Shown: one piece after another, positions 34,320 through 43,851 of the stretch
Numbering within the stretch: the stretch's first letter is position 1
Layout of the letters: each line of letters starts with the position of its first letter
Source of the DNA: Bacillota bacterium
Lineage (GTDB): Bacteria > Bacillota > Clostridia > Acetivibrionales > DTU013
DNA: 64,000 nucleotides
Reading direction: 5' to 3'
NCBI GenBank assembly: GCA_023426125.1
Contig: JAFABI010000063.1
Coordinates: 62,001 to 126,000, forward strand
Program-made: the position numbers and the translations under genes
The notes under the pieces: generated by a model
Told to the model about the DNA's origin: nothing
The model's input: the letters and a program-made list of their open reading frames with translations, nothing else
Databases searched by the model: none

Positions 34320-34370
34320 GGCTCCCTTTGATCATTGGCAATATGGCGGCTAGCTGCACAAAAAAACAGG

Positions 34371-36692
34371 TCACATGCCAATAAGCAATTCCTGCGCCCC
34401 AGCCTCCGGGAATATTGCTATTCCTTCCTGTCCGGCGGTATAAGTGCCGCCTTTTACGGATCCTACCCTGTCAATACCTCTTAAGCAAATGCTCCAGGGC
34501 TTGCTCCCACCTTTTTTAACGATCCTGATACCCTGGCTTTCACGCCTGGCCTTAACCTCTATTTCAAGTGCTCCGTCCTTGCTGTAAACCCCGGCTGAAG
34601 CACTGCAACCGTCTTGCAGCTCAAAGACATGGAAAGTCACATGATCAGCAAAGTCATACTCCGTCTTTTTGTCGTCGCTGCCTACGGCTATGATGCTATT
34701 CGGCCGTACCATGATGGGAATGCTCATATAGCCGTGTGTTTCCTTCCTCCAACAGCCTCCTTCAACCTTCTCATTTGTTAGGAAGTTGGTCCAGGCGCCC
34801 TTCGGGAGATAATAGGAAGCGATACCCTCCTTGTTAAATACAGGCGCGATCAGCAGCGACTCTCCCAGCATGTATTGCAGGTCAAGTGTGGCGCATAGGG
34901 GGTCGTCCATAAACTCAAGGACCATTGCCCGCATCATTGGGACGCCGTCTTGCGAAGCTTCACAGGCAGCGCCGTACAAATAAGGCATCAGGCGGCATTT
35001 TAAATTGGTAAAAAACCGGAGTACTTCCACAGCCTCTTCATCAAACAGCCATGGTACCCTGTACGACTCATTTCCGTGCAAGCGGCTGTGGGAAGAAAGC
35101 AGCCCGAAAGCCGACCACCGCTTGTACAGATCCGGAGGGGCGGTTCTCTCAAAACCGCTGATATCATGGCTCCAGAAGCCGAAGCCCGACAGTGACAGGG
35201 ACAAGCCCCCCCGCAGGGTTTCAGACATGGAGACGTAGCTGGCGGAGCAGTCCCCTCCCCAATGAACAGGGAATTGCTGACTTCCGGCAGTTGCAGATCT
35301 TGCAAAAAGGACGGCTTCATTTTTCCCCCGTACTTCTGCCAGTGCCTCATAAACAGCCTTGTTATAGAGGAAGGTGTAATAATTGTGCATTTTTACAGGG
35401 TCGGAGCCGTCGAAATACAAAACGTCCGTCGGTATACGTTCGCCAAAATCCGTTTTGAAGCAATCAACCCCCATGCCGACCAGCACCTTCAGCTTCTGCT
35501 TGAACCATTGGACCGCACCGGGATTGGTAAAATCCACCAGACCCATGCCGGCCTGCCATCGATCCCATTGCCATACGTCGCCCTTCAGGTTTTTCAACAG
35601 GTAGCCCTTTTCTTTCCCTTCGTCAAACAGGTATGATTTTTGTGCAATATACGGGTTAATCCATACACATATCTTGAGGTTTTTGCTTTTTAAACGCTTT
35701 AGCATGTTTTCCGGTTCGGGAAAAACATCCTTATCCCAGGTGAAATCACACCATTGGTATTCCTTCATCCAGAAGCAGTCAAAATGAAATACATGCAGCG
35801 GTAAGTCCCGCTGGAGCATGCCGTCAATAAAGCTATTCACCGTGTCTTCATCATAACTGGTGGTAAAAGAGGTGGTCAGCCAGAGTCCGAAGGACCATGC
35901 CGGGGGCAGGGCAGGTTTTCCGGTTAAGGTCGTATAATTCCGGAGAACCTCCTTCAGGTCCCCGCCTCCGATGATGTAATATTCCAGATACTCTCCGGGA
36001 ACGCTGAATTGAGCTCTGGAAACCACTTCTGAGGCAATCTCGAAAGAAACCCGTTCCGGATGGTTGACAAATACGCCGTAGCCTTTGTTGGTAACATAGA
36101 AAGGGATGTTTTTGTATGCCTGCTCACTGCTGGTTCCGCCATCTTCGTTCCAGATATCCACGGACTGTCCGTTTTTGACAAAGGGGGTGAACCGCTCGCC
36201 AAGCCCATAAACATATTCGCCTACGTCCAGGTCCAATTGCTCGCGCATATAGGCTTCCCCGCCCCGCGTCATGACATATCCCGTAGCTTTATTGCCATTG
36301 CCGGTAATCCGGACGTCTTTGAAGCAGTAATCAATCGTCCATCCATCTCCTTTGTGGATTTTGACGCTTAAATTTCCGCTTCTCAAGCCTGCTTCCCGGT
36401 CTTGATCATAGATCACCGGTTTGAAGCCGCTGTCTTTATGAATGCCAAATTCCGGGCCTTTCCTTGCTTTCCCGGTATGATGGAACAGTTTGACACAGAT
36501 GACATCCTTCATCGGCGTGCTGAAATCCAGGGTGACCATAGGGCTGTTCAGGGTATCCCCCCGATGCCTGATTGGCCTGCTGGATGCATATACCGTCAAT
36601 GAATCGCCGCTATTTCCTGTATCACGGGCCTCGGCAGGACTGAAAAGCTCCACACCCTCTTTCAAACCCCAATATCCGTCTGTAAATTTCAT
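34371..36692 (-). CDS. Glycoside hydrolase family 31 (alpha-xylosidase/alpha-glucosidase type)
   Basis: 773 residues, cytoplasmic (no signal peptide). The family nucleophile lies in CFKTDFGERIPTD and the acid/base in FPVHWGGDCSASY. PAWSFGLWLTTSFTTSYDE and HVFHFDCFWMKEYQWCDFTWD are hallmarks of the YicI alpha-xylosidase branch, and the length agrees. RBS GGAGGAG lies ahead of ATG. It is divergent from an AraC regulator (36879), which probably activates it. It likely removes alpha-linked xylose or glucose from imported oligosaccharides. Exact specificity needs assay. Confidence 0.92.
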   Translation of the reverse strand: MKFTDGYWGLKEGVELFSPAEARDTGNSGDSLTVYASSRPIRHRGDTLNSPMVTLDFSTPMKDVICVKLFHHTGKARKGPEFGIHKDSGFKPVIYDQDREAGLRSGNLSVKIHKGDGWTIDYCFKDVRITGNGNKATGYVMTRGGEAYMREQLDLDVGEYVYGLGERFTPFVKNGQSVDIWNEDGGTSSEQAYKNIPFYVTNKGYGVFVNHPERVSFEIASEVVSRAQFSVPGEYLEYYIIGGGDLKEVLRNYTTLTGKPALPPAWSFGLWLTTSFTTSYDEDTVNSFIDGMLQRDLPLHVFHFDCFWMKEYQWCDFTWDKDVFPEPENMLKRLKSKNLKICVWINPYIAQKSYLFDEGKEKGYLLKNLKGDVWQWDRWQAGMGLVDFTNPGAVQWFKQKLKVLVGMGVDCFKTDFGERIPTDVLYFDGSDPVKMHNYYTFLYNKAVYEALAEVRGKNEAVLFARSATAGSQQFPVHWGGDCSASYVSMSETLRGGLSLSLSGFGFWSHDISGFERTAPPDLYKRWSAFGLLSSHSRLHGNESYRVPWLFDEEAVEVLRFFTNLKCRLMPYLYGAACEASQDGVPMMRAMVLEFMDDPLCATLDLQYMLGESLLIAPVFNKEGIASYYLPKGAWTNFLTNEKVEGGCWRKETHGYMSIPIMVRPNSIIAVGSDDKKTEYDFADHVTFHVFELQDGCSASAGVYSKDGALEIEVKARRESQGIRIVKKGGSKPWSICLRGIDRVGSVKGGTYTAGQEGIAIFPEAGAQELLIGM

Positions 36693-36878
36693 AAGGCTGC
36701 TCCTCCCTCTCCTTCAATTATTTAAAGATTTTAATGCCACATAGCAAAAACCATTGATTCCAATATATTGTTATAATATAATTATATTGATGCATATTGA
36801 TGCTTTCTTTCTCAATACTGACCATGAATATCAGCATTTTGATATTTTCAGTATTTTTACCGGAAAAGTTTTGCAAGG

Positions 36879-37790
36879 ATGTGCCAGAAGATGAACAAGG
36901 ATTTATTAAAAGAAAACAGAGTTCACGGCAGTGCCGTATTTCCATTTAATACTTACTGCTTGAGCCACGGCGGCAATGAAATCCTGTTTGACTGCCATTG
37001 GCATGACGAACTGGAGCTGCTGCTGATCAAAAAAGGGAAAGCCGTTATCCGGCTGGATACCGTAAGCTACGAAGTGGCAGAAGGCCAGGCGGTGTTTATA
37101 AACAGCGGCGTAATACATACGGCTTACGTTTCCGGCAGTTCTGCCTGTTGCTTTGAAGCCATGGTATTTCATCCGGGGTTGCTGTACAATGACATGTTCG
37201 ATTCACTGCACAGTAAATATATCCGCCCTTTGATGGAAAAAAGGTACTCCGTGCCTATCCATTTTAAAGGGATTGAGCGCTGGGAAAAGGATATACTTAA
37301 CCGGCTTTATGATATCGCAAAATGCAATGATGAACAGCCCTATGCCTATGAACTGGCAATCCAGGCTCACCTGTATTCTGTTTTTTCCATTCTTTTATCA
37401 AATAGCCTTTCCCTTTCTCCCGCACAGAAATCTCTTTCAACCCCGGATAAATCGCTGAAGCTGAAACAAGCCATCCGGTATATCCAGGCAAATCATTGCA
37501 GGCGGATCCGCATCCGGGAGCTGGCTGACCTGTTGAATGTAAGCGAAGGGCACTTCTGCCGTTTTTTCAAACAACAGCTGAAGCAGACCCCCATGAATTA
37601 TCTAAATTACTATAGGATCCATAAGGCCGCATGCCTGCTGGAGGATCCGGGCAAGAAAATACTGGAGGTCTCCATGGAAGTTGGGTTTGATAATTTGAGC
37701 TACTTCATCGGTATATTTAAGCGGTACATGAAATGTACGCCTTCGGAATACCGGAAAAACCAGAGCCTCCACGGGAGAAAAGGTCAATAG
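36879..37790 (+). CDS. AraC-family regulator with cupin sensor domain
   Basis: 303 residues. N-terminal cupin with the sugar-responsive look (CHWHDELELLLIKKGKAVIRL, about 30-50) and C-terminal AraC DNA-binding domain (RRIRIRELADLLNVSEGHFCRFFKQ and ILEVSMEVGFDNLSYFIGIFKRYM). ATG 36879 or ATG 36891 may be used; AAGG at 36875 lies upstream of the latter. The gene is divergent from the GH31 gene, with both promoters in the 186-base AT-rich gap, so it most likely controls that gene in response to a sugar. Confidence 0.9.
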   Translation: MCQKMNKDLLKENRVHGSAVFPFNTYCLSHGGNEILFDCHWHDELELLLIKKGKAVIRLDTVSYEVAEGQAVFINSGVIHTAYVSGSSACCFEAMVFHPGLLYNDMFDSLHSKYIRPLMEKRYSVPIHFKGIERWEKDILNRLYDIAKCNDEQPYAYELAIQAHLYSVFSILLSNSLSLSPAQKSLSTPDKSLKLKQAIRYIQANHCRRIRIRELADLLNVSEGHFCRFFKQQLKQTPMNYLNYYRIHKAACLLEDPGKKILEVSMEVGFDNLSYFIGIFKRYMKCTPSEYRKNQSLHGRKGQ

Positions 37791-37923
37791 CGGTGCCTCC
37801 CTATACTGTCCTGTCTGAATAAAGGCGAGAAGGGGAAATTATTTTACTTGATAAACGGAAAAATATTTGCAAAAATAAAGAAAAGAGGATTTACTTTTTA
37901 CGATTTTATAGGAGGCTGTGACC

Positions 37924-38595
37924 ATGAGCTTTCAAGGATTTACAAAAGAGGCTCCGAAATTTCTTTTCGAAAACAAGCTGAATAACAGCAAGGACTGGTA
38001 TGATAGCCATAAAGGGGACTACAGGAAATTTGTCTACGACCCTTTCGTAGAGCTTATAAAGGAATTGGCCCCCGTAATGACGGAAATCGACGGTAAGATC
38101 ATAACCGTCCCGTCGAAATTGATTTCCAGGGTGCGCAGGGATACCCGTTTTTCAAAAGATAAGAGCCTTTACAGGGATAATGTGTGGCTTGTCTTCCTCC
38201 GCGACAAATCCCAGATGTCGACCTCTCCCTGCTTCTGGTTTGAAATAAGCCAGAAAGGTTCCAGCTATGGCATCGGCTATTATGGCGCTGAAACGGGAGC
38301 AATGGCAAAAATGCGGGAAATGATCATGGACAGACACCCTGCTTTCCAGAGTGCCTTAAGCTGCTATGAGGCCCAAAAAGAATTTGTTATCGGCGGTGAA
38401 ATGTTCAAAAGGAGCAGATTTCCTGACCAGCCGGAAAACCTCAAATTGTGGCTGGACAGAAAAAACATCTATTTTGAAAGTGTCCAGAATGATTTCAAAC
38501 TGGCATTTTCAAAGGAATTGCCAGACATATTGAAAAAGGGCTATAAAAGGCTGAAACCCATCTATGACTTTCTGTGCCTGGTAGAAGCGAGGTGA
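37924..38595 (+). CDS. DUF2461 family protein
   Basis: About 223 residues. FQGFTKEAPKFLFENKLNNSKDWYDSHKGDY at the N-terminus and VPSKLISRVRRDTRFSKDKSLYRDN are the hallmark stretches of the DUF2461/TIGR02453 family, whose function is unknown. ATG 37924 follows GGAGG at 8 bases; a GTG 6 bases upstream is less likely. It stands alone. No membrane segment or signal is seen. It is common in Firmicutes and Bacteroidetes and shows no motif that reveals a reaction. Confidence 0.85.
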   Translation: MSFQGFTKEAPKFLFENKLNNSKDWYDSHKGDYRKFVYDPFVELIKELAPVMTEIDGKIITVPSKLISRVRRDTRFSKDKSLYRDNVWLVFLRDKSQMSTSPCFWFEISQKGSSYGIGYYGAETGAMAKMREMIMDRHPAFQSALSCYEAQKEFVIGGEMFKRSRFPDQPENLKLWLDRKNIYFESVQNDFKLAFSKELPDILKKGYKRLKPIYDFLCLVEAR

Positions 38596-38722
38596 CTATT
38601 CAGACTATTCAGGTACTCTAATCATATAAGGGAGCTTGTGTTGTCCGTCATCATGTTAAAGTTATGCCGTCGCTGCCCCTTCCCCCAGCCGGCGAATATA
38701 TCACGCTCTCTGCATGGCCATT

Positions 38723-38768
38723 GCGCGGCGTTTTATTTGCTCCGGAATTCATATCTGCCGCGCTTTTT
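38723..38768 (+). terminator. Possible terminator after the DUF2461 gene
   Basis: GCGCGGC (38723-38729) and GCCGCGC (38757-38763) are inverted repeats with a 27-base loop followed by TTTTT. The long loop makes it weaker than the other terminators here. Confidence 0.4.
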
Positions 38769-38796
38769 ACCTTTTCGCCATGACATTTGCTGTTAT

Positions 38797-40116
38797 TTAT
38801 GGCTTTTTCTTGGCTTGGGTACCTGAATCGTCACGAAGCGAGTGTAGATTCAAGTACTCCTCTATCTCCTGCAGAACATTTTCACTTCCAAAGCCTCCTG
38901 CTTTTGTTATGAGCAAAAGGGCTTTATCGGCGCCAATGACCCTGGATGCTACAACTCCCGGGATAATTTCTTCCAAAGGTACGATACCGTCACAGCCTAA
39001 AGCCTTTATGACAGAGACGGCGGTATCTCCTCCGAAAACTACCAATGTACCTATGCAGTTGAATTCCAGTACCTTTTTTACCAATTCGCCCATATTCCTG
39101 GCTATCTGCAAAGGTATATCTTTCATAGTAAGGCCTATATTTCTGGAATACAGGAGAACCTGCTCCATTTCAGCTTTGTCCTCCATCGCTTTTATGATAA
39201 GTTTCTTCTTGCTGCTTAGATATTTATTGATTTTATCGATCAAGCCCATCCCTCCGGGCCGGTCGAAGTAATTTTCAGTCAGCTTCTCTTCGGGGTTCAG
39301 CGTGATACAGCAGAAATCATGCTTTTCCCCGAATTTCAATTGTCTCAGCGAAAGCTCGTTGATACTTCCGCAGATAACAAGGACTCCTTCGTTATGACGC
39401 TTTACGAAAGAACCGCTACTGTCACAATTTCTGTCCATTCCCAATAGCTCCGGCAAATATGCCGCAAATCCCGCACATCCTGCCGATATATTCAATTGGT
39501 CAGCCTTTTTCAGTGCATGGCCAATTGCAATCATCTCTTCATCTTTTTCGCAGTCAAATACACAGATCCTTTTCTTATCCAAGCCTTTATCGACCAATTC
39601 ATATAATTCCTGTTTACCTACTACAACAGTATTTATATTCGTCTGTTCTCCGATTATATCGGGAATATAGCTGCACTTGACAGGATTGAGCGGATCGCAG
39701 GCATAAACCGTCTTGTGAAGCGGTTCTCTGTCAACATATTGGAATCCGTTCACAGTAACTCTTCCTGTCATCGGAAAAGCCGGCACGAATGCAAGTGTGT
39801 CTGCATTGAATGCATCCAATACTGCGGCCAGCTCACTCCCAATATTCCCACGCAAAGTAGAGTCTGTTTTCTTATATATATGCCTGACTCCCGATTGCTT
39901 TGCTCTCCGGACAATCTCAAAAACGGTACGGTATGCCTCTTTCGGCTCCATATGCCTGCTTTCGGTATCGAATACAAGAACCTGTGTAACCGGATCGGCA
40001 AATAAGGCACTATCGCCCTTAAGACTGAAAAAGGTTTGAATCCCCCGCTTCGCAAATTGTACTCCCGTATCCAGCGCTCCGGTAAAATCATCTGCAATAA
40101 TAAGTAATTCGGGCAC
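38797..40116 (-). CDS. Four-carbon acid sugar kinase (DUF1537, OtnK/DtnK family)
   Basis: 439 residues. The N-terminal LLIIADDFTGALDTGVQFAKRG and YKKTDSTLRGNIGSELAAVL are diagnostic of DUF1537 kinases, and VVFGGDTAVSVIKALG near the C-terminus is the nucleotide-binding part. These kinases phosphorylate tetronates such as D-threonate or erythronate at the 4-position. GTG start with only a weak AGG upstream; its first codons overlap the end of the PdxA-family gene by 29 bases, so translation is coupled. With that neighbour it forms the known two-step kinase plus oxidative decarboxylase pair giving dihydroxyacetone phosphate. Confidence 0.92.
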   Translation of the reverse strand: MPELLIIADDFTGALDTGVQFAKRGIQTFFSLKGDSALFADPVTQVLVFDTESRHMEPKEAYRTVFEIVRRAKQSGVRHIYKKTDSTLRGNIGSELAAVLDAFNADTLAFVPAFPMTGRVTVNGFQYVDREPLHKTVYACDPLNPVKCSYIPDIIGEQTNINTVVVGKQELYELVDKGLDKKRICVFDCEKDEEMIAIGHALKKADQLNISAGCAGFAAYLPELLGMDRNCDSSGSFVKRHNEGVLVICGSINELSLRQLKFGEKHDFCCITLNPEEKLTENYFDRPGGMGLIDKINKYLSSKKKLIIKAMEDKAEMEQVLLYSRNIGLTMKDIPLQIARNMGELVKKVLEFNCIGTLVVFGGDTAVSVIKALGCDGIVPLEEIIPGVVASRVIGADKALLLITKAGGFGSENVLQEIEEYLNLHSLRDDSGTQAKKKP

Positions 40117-41170
40117 TTTTACACGACCTAACGATAGATATTTTATTCACGGCTAATTTGATGCCATACTCGATGGCATTTACCAGACTCTGTTCCGAGG
40201 CCGTACCTTTCCCCGCCTTTCCGAAAGCTGTGCCGTGATCCACCGAGCTGCGTATGATCGGCAGGCCTAAAGTAATATTCACTCCGCTGATTGCATCCCA
40301 TTTTTTTTTGCCTTCGTTCCATTCAAATCCGACGACTTTCATCGGTATATGTCCTTGATCATGGTACATGGCAACTGCGATATCATACCATCCCCCTCTT
40401 GCCTTCGAGAACAAGCTGTCGGGAGGGACAGGCCCCTCTGCGTTCAAGCCCAGGCTTATCGCTTCATTCACCGCCGGTATGATTTCCCTCTCTTCCTCCC
40501 AGCCAAACATCCCGTTCTCGCCGGAATGCGGATTCAAACCTGCCACCCCTATCCTCGGATTTTCAATGCCTAACCTTCTGCATGCCTCCCATGCCAGCTT
40601 GATGACTTTCAATACCCTATCCTTTCTGACCAGGTCGCAGGCCTGCCTTAAGGAAACATGGGTACTTACGTGTACGACCCTGAAATCGCCGTGTGCCAGC
40701 ATCATCGCATAGTCGTCCGTTTTGGTGAAATGGGCATAAATCTCGGTATGTCCCGAATAATGATGTCCTGCGAGATTGATAGACTCCTTGTTGATGGGAC
40801 CGGTTATGGTAGCGTCGATCTTTTGTTCCATTGCAAGCTCAATCACCTTTTTAACCGCCTCATAGGCGGCATTTCCGGCCATCGTAGATACTTTTCCATA
40901 CTCCAGCCTGTCCATATCAACATTGTTCAAATCCAGCACATCCACTGTACCGGAAATAAAGCGGGCACCCTTAATCTCGGTAATCTTGTTCATTTTCAGG
41001 TTCAATCCCGTAATGCGGAATGCATCGTTGATCACCCTGGCGTCTCCGATTACGACAGGACGGCACCGATGATAAATATCCGTTTTTGAAAGCGCCTTGA
41101 CGGCGATTTCCGGGCCTATGCCTGCCGGATCGCCCATAGAAATACCAAGAACAGGTCTATTTTCTGACAT
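40088..41170 (-). CDS. PdxA-family 4-phosphotetronate dehydrogenase (PdxA2 type)
   Basis: 360 residues. ISMGDPAGIGPEIAVKAL at the start, GHTEIYAHFTKTDDYAMML, the metal-binding HVSLRQA region, GLNPHSGENGMFGWEEE and YHDQGHIPMKV are typical of 4-hydroxythreonine-4-phosphate dehydrogenases. ATG 41170 follows GGAGGAATATT; the open frame upstream is a shadow of the next gene. Adjacent DUF1537 kinase marks it as PdxA2, which oxidises and decarboxylates 4-phospho-threonate/erythronate rather than making vitamin B6. No other pyridoxal gene is nearby. Confidence 0.92.
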   Translation of the reverse strand: MSENRPVLGISMGDPAGIGPEIAVKALSKTDIYHRCRPVVIGDARVINDAFRITGLNLKMNKITEIKGARFISGTVDVLDLNNVDMDRLEYGKVSTMAGNAAYEAVKKVIELAMEQKIDATITGPINKESINLAGHHYSGHTEIYAHFTKTDDYAMMLAHGDFRVVHVSTHVSLRQACDLVRKDRVLKVIKLAWEACRRLGIENPRIGVAGLNPHSGENGMFGWEEEREIIPAVNEAISLGLNAEGPVPPDSLFSKARGGWYDIAVAMYHDQGHIPMKVVGFEWNEGKKKWDAISGVNITLGLPIIRSSVDHGTAFGKAGKGTASEQSLVNAIEYGIKLAVNKISIVRSCKSARITYYCR

Positions 41171-41294
41171 AATATTCCTCCACGAATGATAAAAATAGTC
41201 ATGTTTGGAGCCGATGAGCCAAGGGCTCATTGTCTCCCTTGACTCATTCGTCATCCACAGACACCATCGGAGCCGCGCCAAAGAGGCTACAGCT

Positions 41295-43835
41295 TCAGTA
41301 TTGAGTAGAATCGTAATTTGCGGATCCGGCGCCCTCCTTTTTGGAATAGTGCGCTTTTGCAGTAATAACACCCTTGGCATGTCTCCCGAGTACCTTGATC
41401 CTTTTTGTCTCAAACGGCAGCAAATCAAAGTAGTTATCCTCAAAAAGCCAGCCGAATTCATCTCCATCGTCATTTCCGCTGATCTCAACACAGCGTGCGA
41501 ATTTGTCGGAACGGATTTCCAGGACTCCATCCTTCGATTCCATACGGATAACCGCATCAGGGAATACCATGTGCCTTTCAATATCAAGAAAATCGTTGGT
41601 TCTGGCTACAATATCCCCGTCGAGCGACATAAAGCAGGCGTAGAGGATGAGCTCCCTCCTGATCTGTCCCAGCTTGTCCAGATTGGTCAGTATTTTTGAT
41701 TCGCCGGCACGGATGGCAGCAGGAAAGCTGAACTCCGCAACAATAACGTTTTTAAGCGGGTTGAACAATACGAGTCTCACGGTACCTTGTACGTCATCCG
41801 CGGTATCGTTTACACCCCACAGGTATATATGATCCTGCATGTCAAAGCTCAGAAGCACCGGCTGGTAAGCCCTCTTGACGCAATAATAGGGTATGTAGCC
41901 TTCCAGATAATAATCTACTATGCCGCAGTAGATCATGGGCCAGGTGTCATTCATCTTCCAAACCAGGTGACCGTTGCTTCGCCTTTCTCCCGTTTGATCA
42001 TGGAACGGACGGCCTCTTCTGCATTTCTCTATGGTTTCCCTCATATATAGTCCATGTGCCGCACCAAGCTTGTAAATCAAAGCTTCCGGGTCGTCTGCGT
42101 CATAAAACTTCTCAATGCTTGCAATCTTATAGTCCATCAGCGCCGATGCTCTCGCCATCCATGCCGGAGGCATCGGGGCCCTTTCCCCGTATCCAAGCTT
42201 ATCAACATACCCCGCCGGCCACAGGTCTTCTTCCTTGATAAACCTCCTTAGGCTTTTCAGCCCCGGAGGTGAAGTTCGCATGCTTTCCGAATAGAAAACA
42301 GGATAGTCGATCCCCGGTACATACCAGCTAAAGGCATATCCGTGAGTGTCGCCGCCCAGCGGGTCATTGGCATAGCAGCCTCCCCACGGCGAATTGATAT
42401 GATAATACCTGCCGGGATCAAGCTGCTTGCATATTTCCTTATAATCTACTTCGAAGATACTGAAGCCCAGACGTGATTTTCCGTCATAATCAAGCTCGGA
42501 GAACAGGACATTCTCATTTCCGCCTCCCCAGAATAAGATGGAAGGATGATGCTTCAATCTCTTGATCAAAAAAACCGCTTCTTCCCGGCAAAGCCGCCTG
42601 AATTCTTCGCCTTCGGGAAGTTGCCCGAATCCCGTAAAGAATTCCTGCCAGAGAAGGATTCCCATCCTGTCCGTCTCCTCATACAGTTCTTCCCCATAAG
42701 GTACGCCCTCTCCCCATATTCTGAGCATATTCATATGGGCATTTTTAACCATATCCAGAACGGCAAGCGCCCTATCCTTTGCAAACCTGTGGGACAACCC
42801 CTGAAACGGAGCTATATTCGCACCCCATAGCTTTATTGGTCTCCCATTGATTTCGAACTTAAAGTCACCTACCATTTTTACATCCCGGAATCCAAGGGTC
42901 TTTTTCACTTCATCCCTTTTGATTCCATTGGCATATATGGCGACGGTACACTTGTAAAGCGGCTGTCCGCCATAATTTGCAGGCCACCACAATTCCGGTT
43001 CTTCAACCTCCAGCACCAGGCTCTCCTTCCAGCTTGATCCATCCCTGCCGGATACCGTGGAGTAGGATTTTACTGCAATGTTCCCATCCGGTCCCTCCAG
43101 ACAGGATTCTATCCGAACCTGTCCTTCACCGGTGCCGCACACATTCACCCTGATAAAGCCTTTCTTATAATTGTCCTCCAGGACCGCTTCCATGTCAGCT
43201 TCCTGAATTTGAGCCGTATCCGTTGTCTCAAGGCATACATCACCAAATACACCGATCGGCGTAAAATAAGGTTTTGCGCCAAGGTAATCGCCATAATCCG
43301 AGAGTGTCTTCCTTATCAAATGGAAACGCCTTACCTTGCCCTTCCAGTTTTCAGGCATCGTTTTTTCGAGTTCATCCACAATCTTGTAGGGTGAATGGAA
43401 AACCAGCAGCAAGCAGTTTTCCTCTTCAAGCAGGTCTGTTACATCAAGCTTTAACGGCAGATACATGTCATTATGGTAGGATATGTGCTTCCCATTCAGG
43501 TATATGTCAACTACCGTATCAAGGCCGGCAAAATGAAGAAAAGCTTTATTTTTTACTTCAGGCTTCCTAAAAATGCACTTATATATCCAGTCCTGCTCCG
43601 CCACCCATTTGCACGACTCCCCGAGACCTGTTTCTACAGTTTTGTCGATCATGTCCTTTTTTAAAAGGATTTCCTGTACCTGCCCGGGCATCTGTGCGCT
43701 TATCCAATGGTTTTCCTTGGTATTCCGCTCATTCTGGAGAGCCAATGCCTGTTCCGCCGTAAGCGGGTCCTTTTTAGGCTCTACATCATACTTTTTTATC
43801 CACCAGGAGTCCTTCAAAAGTATATTTGATTTCAT
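41295..43835 (-). CDS. Glycoside hydrolase family 2, beta-mannosidase-like
   Basis: 846 residues without a signal peptide. N-terminal jelly-roll domain (AFLHFAGLDTVVDIYLNGKHI), an Ig-like domain (ELWWPANYGGQPLYKC) and the TIM barrel with the acid/base Glu in FWGGGNENVLF and the probable nucleophile in DYPVFYSESMRTSPPG. The pattern of SFQGLSHRFAKDRAL-type entry (here APFQGLSHRFAKDRALAVL) resembles the beta-mannosidase branch. ATG follows GGAAGGATGG. It lies in the order LplB, LplC, binding protein, AKR, GH2, so it probably processes the imported glycan. Confidence 0.9.
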   Translation of the reverse strand: MKSNILLKDSWWIKKYDVEPKKDPLTAEQALALQNERNTKENHWISAQMPGQVQEILLKKDMIDKTVETGLGESCKWVAEQDWIYKCIFRKPEVKNKAFLHFAGLDTVVDIYLNGKHISYHNDMYLPLKLDVTDLLEEENCLLLVFHSPYKIVDELEKTMPENWKGKVRRFHLIRKTLSDYGDYLGAKPYFTPIGVFGDVCLETTDTAQIQEADMEAVLEDNYKKGFIRVNVCGTGEGQVRIESCLEGPDGNIAVKSYSTVSGRDGSSWKESLVLEVEEPELWWPANYGGQPLYKCTVAIYANGIKRDEVKKTLGFRDVKMVGDFKFEINGRPIKLWGANIAPFQGLSHRFAKDRALAVLDMVKNAHMNMLRIWGEGVPYGEELYEETDRMGILLWQEFFTGFGQLPEGEEFRRLCREEAVFLIKRLKHHPSILFWGGGNENVLFSELDYDGKSRLGFSIFEVDYKEICKQLDPGRYYHINSPWGGCYANDPLGGDTHGYAFSWYVPGIDYPVFYSESMRTSPPGLKSLRRFIKEEDLWPAGYVDKLGYGERAPMPPAWMARASALMDYKIASIEKFYDADDPEALIYKLGAAHGLYMRETIEKCRRGRPFHDQTGERRSNGHLVWKMNDTWPMIYCGIVDYYLEGYIPYYCVKRAYQPVLLSFDMQDHIYLWGVNDTADDVQGTVRLVLFNPLKNVIVAEFSFPAAIRAGESKILTNLDKLGQIRRELILYACFMSLDGDIVARTNDFLDIERHMVFPDAVIRMESKDGVLEIRSDKFARCVEISGNDDGDEFGWLFEDNYFDLLPFETKRIKVLGRHAKGVITAKAHYSKKEGAGSANYDSTQY

Positions 43836-43851
43836 TTTTCCATCCTTCCGC

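Noticed and set aside
32003..34374. Several 60-174 codon frames opposite or inside the NifD/NifK-like genes
   Set aside because: Same cause: G+C-rich codons leave few stops in other frames. The plus-strand frames carry the cysteine motifs.
40088..41587. A 499-residue PdxA protein with a long N-terminal extension
   Set aside because: The first 139 codons run across the gap and into the GH2 gene in another frame; ATG 41170 has a strong ribosome site and gives the family-standard start.
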